DNA from: Actinomycetes bacterium
Lineage (GTDB): Bacteria; Actinomycetota; Acidimicrobiia; Acidimicrobiales; Bog-793
Length of the DNA stretch: 64,000 nucleotides
NCBI GenBank assembly: GCA_021798985.1
Contig: JAJZBI010000003.1
Span: 60,861 to 124,860 of the forward strand
Direction of reading: 5' to 3'
Shown: positions 58,582-64,000 of the stretch, one piece after another
How positions within the stretch are numbered: position 1 is the first letter of the stretch
Layout of the letters: each line of letters begins with the position of its first letter
Program-made: the position numbers and the translations under genes
The notes under the pieces: model-generated
What the model was told of the DNA's origin: nothing
The model's database searches: none
The model's input: the letters and a program-made list of their open reading frames with translations, nothing else

Positions 58582-59345
58582 CCCCCGGACCGCCTCGGCA
58601 CCCGCCGGTCATCGCCCTGCGCGGGATCGAGAAGACCTATCGGACGGGTGGCAATGTCGTGCGGGCGTTGCGCGGCATGAGCCTGGCCGTCGAGCGAGGC
58701 GACTTCGTGGCGATCATGGGCGCCTCGGGCTCGGGCAAGTCGACGCTGATGAACATCATCGGCTGCCTGGACGTGCCGACGCGTGGTCACTTCTGGCTCG
58801 ACGGCGTGGACGTGCGCTCGCTCGACGAAGAGATGCTCGCGCATTTGCGCTCGCGCAAGATCGGCTTCGTCTTCCAAGCCTTCAACCTCATCGCGCGCAC
58901 CACAGCACTCGCGAACGTCGAGCTCCCGCTCGTCTACGCCGGCGTGCGTCCCGCAGCGCGGCGCCAGCGCGCGCTCGATGCGCTGGCAGCAGTCGGGCTG
59001 GCGGGACGGGAGGACCATCTGCCTTCGGAGCTCTCGGGTGGCCAGCAACAGCGCGTGGCGATCGCCCGAGCGACCGTCACGAACCCGGCGCTGTTGCTCG
59101 CCGACGAGCCGACCGGGAACCTCGACAGCACCGCTCAGCACGAGGTGATGTCGATGCTCACCAAGATGAGCCTTGAGGGCCGCACGATCGTGCTCATCAC
59201 CCATGAGCACGACGTCGCCCAGTACGCGAAGCGCATCGTCCAATTCCGGGACGGCCAGATCATTTCCGACCGTCGCGCGGTCGCGGTCGGAGATCCCCCT
59301 CCGCTCATCGAGAGCCATCCGGTCGAGCAGGTCGCATCGCCATGA
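58578..59345 (+). CDS. ABC transporter ATP-binding protein, MacB type
   Basis: 255-residue ATPase of the MacB/LolD family. It has Walker [10 protein letters not shown] near residue 48, the Q-loop F-V-F-Q-A-F-N-L, the signature L-S-G-G-Q-Q-Q-R, Walker [13 protein letters not shown] and H-loop T-H-E-H-D. The T-G-N-L-D-S block is typical of MacB-like exporters. GTG 58578 overlaps the adaptor stop and its own stop overlaps the permease ATG (ATGA), so the three form one module. Confidence 0.93.
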   Translation: MTPGPPRHPPVIALRGIEKTYRTGGNVVRALRGMSLAVERGDFVAIMGASGSGKSTLMNIIGCLDVPTRGHFWLDGVDVRSLDEEMLAHLRSRKIGFVFQAFNLIARTTALANVELPLVYAGVRPAARRQRALDALAAVGLAGREDHLPSELSGGQQQRVAIARATVTNPALLLADEPTGNLDSTAQHEVMSMLTKMSLEGRTIVLITHEHDVAQYAKRIVQFRDGQIISDRRAVAVGDPPPLIESHPVEQVASP

Positions 59346-60553
59346 AAGCGCTCGACGGGATCGCGATCGCCCTTCGTGGCATCGCGGCGAACAAGCTGCG
59401 TTCGGCGCTCACCATGCTCGGGGTGCTGATCGGCGTCGCCGCCGTCATCATCTTGATCGCGGTCGGAACCGGTTCCTCACAGGCGGTCGAGGCGAGGATC
59501 AATGCGCTCGGGACCAATACGGTCACCGTGCTCAGTCGTGGAAGCTTCTCGAGCAGCTCGGCTCAGATCGAGCCGACGCAGCTGACGCTCGCGGATCTCC
59601 ACCAGATCCAGGATCGAAGCCTCGCGCCCGATGTCGCCTCCGCCTCGCCGGTCATCTCAACGAGCGTGACGGCGGCCTACGGGACGGGCTCGACCACTGC
59701 CTCGGTCGTCGGTACAACACCCTCGTACCTCAGCGCCGACGACTACCAGGTGGAGGCGGGAAGTCCGCTGACGAGCGCCGAGGTGACCGATGGCGCCCAG
59801 GACGTCTTGATCGGACAGACGGTCGCCGCCGATCTCTTTAGCGGCGGGCAGAGCCCGCTCGGCCAGACGATCTTGCTGAATGGAGCGAGCTTCAAGATCG
59901 TCGGTTTGCTCGCCGCCAAGGGTTCGAGCGGGCTGACCAATCAAGACAACGTCGTCATCGCCCCCTATACGGCGGTCCAGAGCGAGCTCACAGGAGAAGC
60001 CTCGACGTTCAACGAGCTCATCGTTCAGGCAACGTCGCAGAACGCCCTCCCGGCCGCGGAGGCCGAGGTCGAGCAGATCCTCGCGACCGCCGAGGACACG
60101 ACCATCTCCAATCTCCCCTTCACGATCATCAACCAGGCGTCCCTGCTACAGACCGCGGCGTCCACGACGGGCACCTTCACCGTCTTGTTGGCTGCGGTTG
60201 CGGCGATCTCACTCCTCGTTGGCGGTATCGGCGTCATGAACATCATGCTCGTGTCGGTCACCGAGCGCACCCGCGAGATCGGCATCCGCAAGGCCATCGG
60301 TGCGCCAAAGCGAGCGATCCTCGCCCAGTTCCTCTATGAAGCGGTCGTGCTCTCGCTGCTCGGCGCCGTTGCCGGCGTGATCGTCGGCGTCATCGGCTCG
60401 CATTTCCGAATCGACGGGGTCCAGCCGGCGGTCGCTCCCTATTCGATCTTCCTGGCACTCGGCGTGGCGCTCGTGATCGGCGTGTTCTTTGGCTTCTACC
60501 CCGCGAATCGCGCCGCCTCGCTCCGGCCGATCGACGCGCTTCGCTACGAATGA
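59342..60553 (+). CDS. ABC transporter permease, MacB type
   Basis: 403-residue permease with one N-terminal helix (about 23-45), a large extracytoplasmic domain of about 230 residues and three C-terminal helices. The segment G-G-I-G-V-M-N-I-M-L-V-S-V-T-E-R-T-R-E-I-G-I-R-K-A-I-G-A is the FtsX/MacB signature, and it ends R-A-A-S-L-R-P-I-D-A-L-R-Y-E as usual. With the adaptor and ATPase it forms a MacAB-like export system; actinobacteria lack an outer membrane, so cargo is probably a peptide, lipid or toxic compound moved to the cell surface. Confidence 0.93.
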   Translation: MKALDGIAIALRGIAANKLRSALTMLGVLIGVAAVIILIAVGTGSSQAVEARINALGTNTVTVLSRGSFSSSSAQIEPTQLTLADLHQIQDRSLAPDVASASPVISTSVTAAYGTGSTTASVVGTTPSYLSADDYQVEAGSPLTSAEVTDGAQDVLIGQTVAADLFSGGQSPLGQTILLNGASFKIVGLLAAKGSSGLTNQDNVVIAPYTAVQSELTGEASTFNELIVQATSQNALPAAEAEVEQILATAEDTTISNLPFTIINQASLLQTAASTTGTFTVLLAAVAAISLLVGGIGVMNIMLVSVTERTREIGIRKAIGAPKRAILAQFLYEAVVLSLLGAVAGVIVGVIGSHFRIDGVQPAVAPYSIFLALGVALVIGVFFGFYPANRAASLRPIDALRYE

Positions 60554-60577
60554 CGCACCAAGGACGAGGACGTTCTC

Positions 60578-61279
60578 ATGGCGACTGATGACGAGCCAAC
60601 ACGAGACCTACCGCAAAGCTCGGCGCGGGGGTATCCCTTCGATGATGATGATGAGAGCGTCTTTTCGAGCCTGTCGGCCAATGATGACGGCGATGCGTGG
60701 CCCGAGCGCCCGCGGCGCCGTGGCCTGACGATGCGCGTCCCGACCGCTGTGCTGGGCGCGCTCGTCATCGCTGCCGGTGCCTTCTGGGTCGGGGCGATTG
60801 TCCAGAAATCGGACGGGACGACCACCGCCAGCGGCATCAGCTCGGCGGCATCCCGGTTTCGCAGCCTGTTTCGCGCTTCGGGATCCTTTGGTCGAGGCGG
60901 GGGATCGACGCCGGCGGGCGCCACCAGCTTTGGCGCTGCGGCGACGGGGATCTTGACGGACGTGAAGGGCAACACGCTCTACCTCACAGACGCGAGCGGC
61001 AAGCTCGTGACGGTGACGATCTCGCAGTCGACGGCGATCACGCGCGAGAGCGCGGCAACGCCTGCGACCCTGCAGCTTGGCGACACCATCGTGGTCCGAG
61101 GTGCGACCGCGAGCTCCGGCGTCGTCCGTGCGACTTCGGTGGTCGCGAGCGCGAAGGGTGTCTCGACTGCTGCTGGTGCTGTCGGCACCGGTGCCGTGAG
61201 CGGATCGAGTGCAGGCGGCTCGGCCTTTGGTCCATCGGGTGCCCAGCGTGCTCGTGGGCGGGGGACTTCAGGTGGATAG
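60578..61279 (+). CDS. Membrane-anchored protein with a small DUF5666-like beta domain
   Basis: 233 residues. There is an acidic cytoplasmic tail of about 48 residues containing a run of four Asp, one transmembrane helix (about 55-75), a Gly/Ser-rich linker and a small beta domain. The domain reads T-G-I-L-T-D-V-K-G-N-T-L-Y-L-T-D-A-S-G-K, then T-L-Q-L-G-D-T-I-V-V-R-G and I-T-R-E-S. It resembles DUF5666-type domains, which often sit in exported proteins next to MacAB-like genes. The Gly/Ser-rich C-terminus is disordered. It follows the permease by 24 bp, so it belongs to the same unit. Function unknown. Confidence 0.6.
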   Translation: MATDDEPTRDLPQSSARGYPFDDDDESVFSSLSANDDGDAWPERPRRRGLTMRVPTAVLGALVIAAGAFWVGAIVQKSDGTTTASGISSAASRFRSLFRASGSFGRGGGSTPAGATSFGAAATGILTDVKGNTLYLTDASGKLVTVTISQSTAITRESAATPATLQLGDTIVVRGATASSGVVRATSVVASAKGVSTAAGAVGTGAVSGSSAGGSAFGPSGAQRARGRGTSGG

Positions 61280-61325
61280 TCGATCAAAGGCGAGCCGCCG
61301 GCTCCGCGGCGTGCAAGGAGGAATC

Positions 61326-63698
61326 GTGGAGGTTCTTGGTAATCCTGCATCGCTACGGCGCGCCCCGGTGCTCGCCGCAGGCATCGCTGCGTTCGCGATG
61401 GCGGTGATCGCGACGTGGTCGGCGACCGCCACGGCGAGTGCCCGCGCCCCCGGCGCGCATCGCTGCGCGGCCAGCGCTCATCCCGGCGCGAACTTCGCGA
61501 ACTGCAACCTGACTGGGAGGAGATTCATTGGCGCCGAGCTGAACGGCGCGGACTTCGCTGGCGCGAATCTTGCGCGGACGCGCTTCATCGGCGCCGACCT
61601 CGAGTCGGCCAACTTCTCCGGAGCGGATCTTCGCGGGGCGACACTGCAGCGCGTGTCGCTCGGCGGCGCCAACCTCCTCACGGCGAGCCTCGCGGGGGCG
61701 TCGGCGAGCGGTGTCGCCGGTGCCCGGATTGTCCTGCCGCCGGGTTGGAACCGCGTGGCTGGGTACCTCGTTGGCCCGGGCGCGCGCCTGGTCGGTGCTG
61801 ACCTGCGTCGTGCGGACCTCGCGTCGATGTCGCTCGCGGGCGCGAACCTGATGGCCGCCAACCTCACCGGTGCTGATCTCGCAGGCGCCAACCTCGACGC
61901 CACGGTGCTCGCCCGCGCAGCTCTCGATGGCGTGAAGTCGGGAGCAGGCTCGATTACCGGCACGCCGGCCTCGCTGCCGGGCGGCTGGGCGCTGATCTCA
62001 GGATATCTCGTCGGCGCCAAGACGGACCTGTCCGGTGTGACGTTGGCGAACGACGATCTGCGCCACATCAACTTCGCCGGCGCCGATCTGACGGGGGCCA
62101 ACTTGTCTGGTGCGACGCTGTCGGGCGCGAGCTTGAAGGGCGCGAGCTTGAAGGGCGCCAACCTCTCGTCGGTCGTCTTGAGCGGTGCGAACCTGTCCCG
62201 GCTCGATCTCGCAAACGCCAACTTGTCGGGTGCCACGCTCACCGACGCGAACCTGCTCGGTGCCGACCTCGCAAGCGCCGACCTGTCGGGAGCGACACTC
62301 ACGGGTGCGAAGCTGCGCGCGAGCGATCTGGTCCGTGCCAATCTTCGTAACGCCACGGTCACCGGGGTGAGCATCACGGCGGCGAATTTCTCCCGTGCCA
62401 CTCTCGGCGGCGTCGTGTCCGGCGAGATATCTGGTCACCCGAAGGCGCTCGCTGCGCACTACAAGCTCGTTGCTGGGTACCTCGTCGGCCCGAATGCCGA
62501 CCTCCAGGGCGCCATTTTCACGAACGCCAACCTTGCCCACGTCGACCTCGCGGGTGCGACGCTTGCGAACGCCGATCTGACCGGAGCGCGCTCGGGCAAG
62601 ATCAGCGGCACGCCGGCGTCGCTCCCGTCTGGGTGGAGCCTCATCGATGGCTATCTCCTCGGGACGGGTGCCAACCTGGCGGGAGCGAACCTCTCCAGGG
62701 CACACCTGGCGGGCCTCGCGATCGGCCAGACGGTTGGCAACCCCGCCGCTCTGCCGGTCGGATGGGGCGCAGCGAACGGCTATCTCGTCGGCCCGGGTGC
62801 CGACCTTGCGGGTGCGAACCTGACCAACGCGAGCCTGGCTGACGTCGACGTGTCGGGCACGAACCTTGCGGGTGCGACGCTCACCGGAATCTCCTCTGGC
62901 GGAGTCAGTGGACAGCCGCTCGCGCTCCCGAGCGGCTGGCAGCTCATCGACGGCTACCTCCTTGGCGCCGGCGCAGATCTCAATAACGCGACGCTGAGCG
63001 GTGCCGATCTCGCCGGAGTGAACCTGAGCGGCGCCAGCCTGGAGGGGGCGAGCCTCACCAATGCCAACCTGTCGGGAGTCAACATGTCGGGAGCCAACCT
63101 TCTCGATGCTTCGCTGACCGGCGCGGGAATGGGCGCGGCGCAGCTGTCGGGCGCGACGGTGACCGGGCTGGTGTCGGGAAGTCTGTCGGGGACGCCCGCG
63201 TCGTTGCCGAGCGGCTTCCAGGTCGTCTCGGGCTACCTCGCCGGGCCTGGCGCCAACCTCGTCGGGGCCAACTTCAGCAATGCTCAGCTCCCCTCGGGCC
63301 TCTCGCTTTCGGACGCCGACCTGCAAGGCGACGATCTGCTCGGCGCCAAGCTCACCGGTGTGAGCTTCGCCGGGGCGAACCTAGCCGGGGCGGAGCTTGG
63401 CGACGTCGTGGCACCGGGCGTCAATTTCTCCGGTGCCGATCTCTCCGGTGCCGATCTGTCCTTCGGCGTGCTCTCGAGCGCGAACTTCAGCGGCGCCGAC
63501 TTGACGGGTGCCAATGTGAGCTCGGCGACGTGCTCGAGCGCCAACTTCTCGGGCGCGATCCTGAGCGACGCCAACGTGACTGCCGCCACGCTCAGCGGAG
63601 CGAACTTCGCGGGCGCCTATGCGTCGGCGATCATCGGCACATCGACGCCAGCGTTGACGGAGACGGCGGGCACCGTCAACCTGTCGACCGCGGCCTGA
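61326..63698 (+). CDS. Secreted or surface pentapeptide-repeat protein
   Basis: 790 residues. A signal/anchor segment (about 14-32) precedes a very long run of pentapeptide repeats, A(D/N)LxG-type (A-N-L-S-G, A-D-L-T-G, A-T-L-S-G), which fold as a right-handed quadrilateral beta helix. The run is broken by seven short blocks with the pattern G-T-P-A-S-L-P-S-G-W-x-L-I-x-G-Y-L-x-G-P-G-A-x-L, about 28 residues each, spaced irregularly by about 50-110 residues. Two Cys lie at the start of the mature part. AAGGAGG at 61315-61321 is 4 nt before GTG 61326. Such proteins in Acidimicrobiia are secreted or wall-bound; binding partners are unknown. It follows the MacAB-like module and may be its product or structural neighbour. 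Confidence 0.8.
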   Translation: MEVLGNPASLRRAPVLAAGIAAFAMAVIATWSATATASARAPGAHRCAASAHPGANFANCNLTGRRFIGAELNGADFAGANLARTRFIGADLESANFSGADLRGATLQRVSLGGANLLTASLAGASASGVAGARIVLPPGWNRVAGYLVGPGARLVGADLRRADLASMSLAGANLMAANLTGADLAGANLDATVLARAALDGVKSGAGSITGTPASLPGGWALISGYLVGAKTDLSGVTLANDDLRHINFAGADLTGANLSGATLSGASLKGASLKGANLSSVVLSGANLSRLDLANANLSGATLTDANLLGADLASADLSGATLTGAKLRASDLVRANLRNATVTGVSITAANFSRATLGGVVSGEISGHPKALAAHYKLVAGYLVGPNADLQGAIFTNANLAHVDLAGATLANADLTGARSGKISGTPASLPSGWSLIDGYLLGTGANLAGANLSRAHLAGLAIGQTVGNPAALPVGWGAANGYLVGPGADLAGANLTNASLADVDVSGTNLAGATLTGISSGGVSGQPLALPSGWQLIDGYLLGAGADLNNATLSGADLAGVNLSGASLEGASLTNANLSGVNMSGANLLDASLTGAGMGAAQLSGATVTGLVSGSLSGTPASLPSGFQVVSGYLAGPGANLVGANFSNAQLPSGLSLSDADLQGDDLLGAKLTGVSFAGANLAGAELGDVVAPGVNFSGADLSGADLSFGVLSSANFSGADLTGANVSSATCSSANFSGAILSDANVTAATLSGANFAGAYASAIIGTSTPALTETAGTVNLSTAA

Positions 63699-63753
63699 AC
63701 CGGCTGCTCAGAGCGCCCTGTCCTGCGCCCGATCGCGCGCGAGACGGCGCCGC

Positions 63754-64000
63754 TCAGTTCGCGTTGGCCTCGCCGGATGGCGAGGCGACCCGAGAGGCGA
63801 TCGCCACGGCGCCAGCCAGTGCCGCGCCGGCCGAGGAGGCAAGGACCAGCCAGCGCCCCTTGGCCGGAAGGCGACGGAAGGAGATCAGCGTGGCGATCGT
63901 GTCGCCGCTATCGGACAGGGCACCGAGACCGACCCAACGCGACAGCGCCGCCGGGTCCCGGCGCGATCCGAGCGCCCCGAGACCAAGCGCCAGGTCGCGC
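63754..64000 (-). CDS. C-terminal part of a small membrane protein, partial
   Basis: A reading frame enters from the right edge and stops at TGA (63754-63756 on the plus strand). The visible 81 residues include R-D-L-A-L-G-L-G-A-L-G-S-R-R, then G-A-L-S-D-S-G-D-T-I-A-T-L, a basic loop, and a final hydrophobic stretch with a polar tail. This looks like the C-terminal half of a three- or four-helix protein of the DUF4267 or DoxX-like kind; the family is not certain. It converges with the pentapeptide gene. Confidence 0.55.
   Translation of the reverse strand, partial: RDLALGLGALGSRRDPAALSRWVGLGALSDSGDTIATLISFRRLPAKGRWLVLASSAGAALAGAVAIASRVASPSGEANAN

Overview
This is a high-GC (about 70%) chromosomal window that looks like an actinomycete, most likely class Acidimicrobiia (inference). 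The evidence is the gene order (tig-clpP-clpX-folC-ndk-mreBCD-PBP2-rne-rplU-rpmA-obg-proB-proA and rpsB-tsf-pyrH-frr-cdsA-dxr-rseP-ispG), an MtrA-MtrB-LpqB-like signalling cassette, class II DAHP synthase, an Eis-type acetyltransferase, a DUF929/VKOR disulfide pair, many GTG/TTG starts, and TANNNT -10 boxes 5-10 nt ahead of start codons, as in leaderless actinobacterial genes.

Layout. 1-6.8 kb is accessory: the tail of a ferritin-like protein, an ABC-2 exporter (minus strand), a Tat-exported arylsulfotransferase-like protein followed by a sulfatase, and an F420-type oxidoreductase. 6.8-9.1 kb is degraded mobile DNA (a TnpB-related remnant) next to a nucleotidyltransferase/HEPN pair with two perfect TGGGCA-N6-TGCCCA palindromes upstream; its HTH segment is frameshifted. 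tRNA-Pro(TGG) is at 9.2 kb. 9.4-28.1 kb is housekeeping: protein folding and proteolysis, folate, nucleotides, the rod-shape and elongation complex, RNase E/G, ribosomal proteins, Obg, proline synthesis, then a MoxR/VWA pair. 28.2-32.6 kb holds a frameshifted nucleoside-hydrolase-like gene, a large secreted propeller/GH25-like protein and DAHP synthase, and it separates obg-proB-proA from nadD-rsfS. 33.8-36.8 kb is the two-component system with its lipoprotein, then a Xer recombinase. 37.8-46.4 kb covers translation factors, phospholipid activation and the MEP isoprenoid pathway (dxr, ispG). 46.4-54.7 kb has an acetyltransferase, the thiol-oxidation pair, a PatB-type lyase and a YhaN/YhaO-like ATPase-nuclease pair.

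54.7-56.2 kb is an IS110-family element, the most striking feature. Its roughly 220-nt non-coding left end can fold into a bridge-RNA-like structure. The two sides of its second loop carry a 9-nt copy of the element's right end and a 10-nt reverse complement of its left end, which is the arrangement expected of donor guides. 56.4-63.7 kb is a surface/export cluster: a MacA-like adaptor with an inserted fibronectin-like domain and a poly-Gly tail, a MacB-type ATPase and permease, a membrane-anchored small-domain protein and a 790-residue pentapeptide-repeat protein. The window ends inside a minus-strand membrane protein gene.

Many neighbouring genes overlap by 1-4 nt (ATGA, GTGA, TGATG, TTGA), so translational coupling is widespread. 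Two very small ORFs around nadD also fit this style. No CRISPR array, rRNA operon or phage structural gene was seen.
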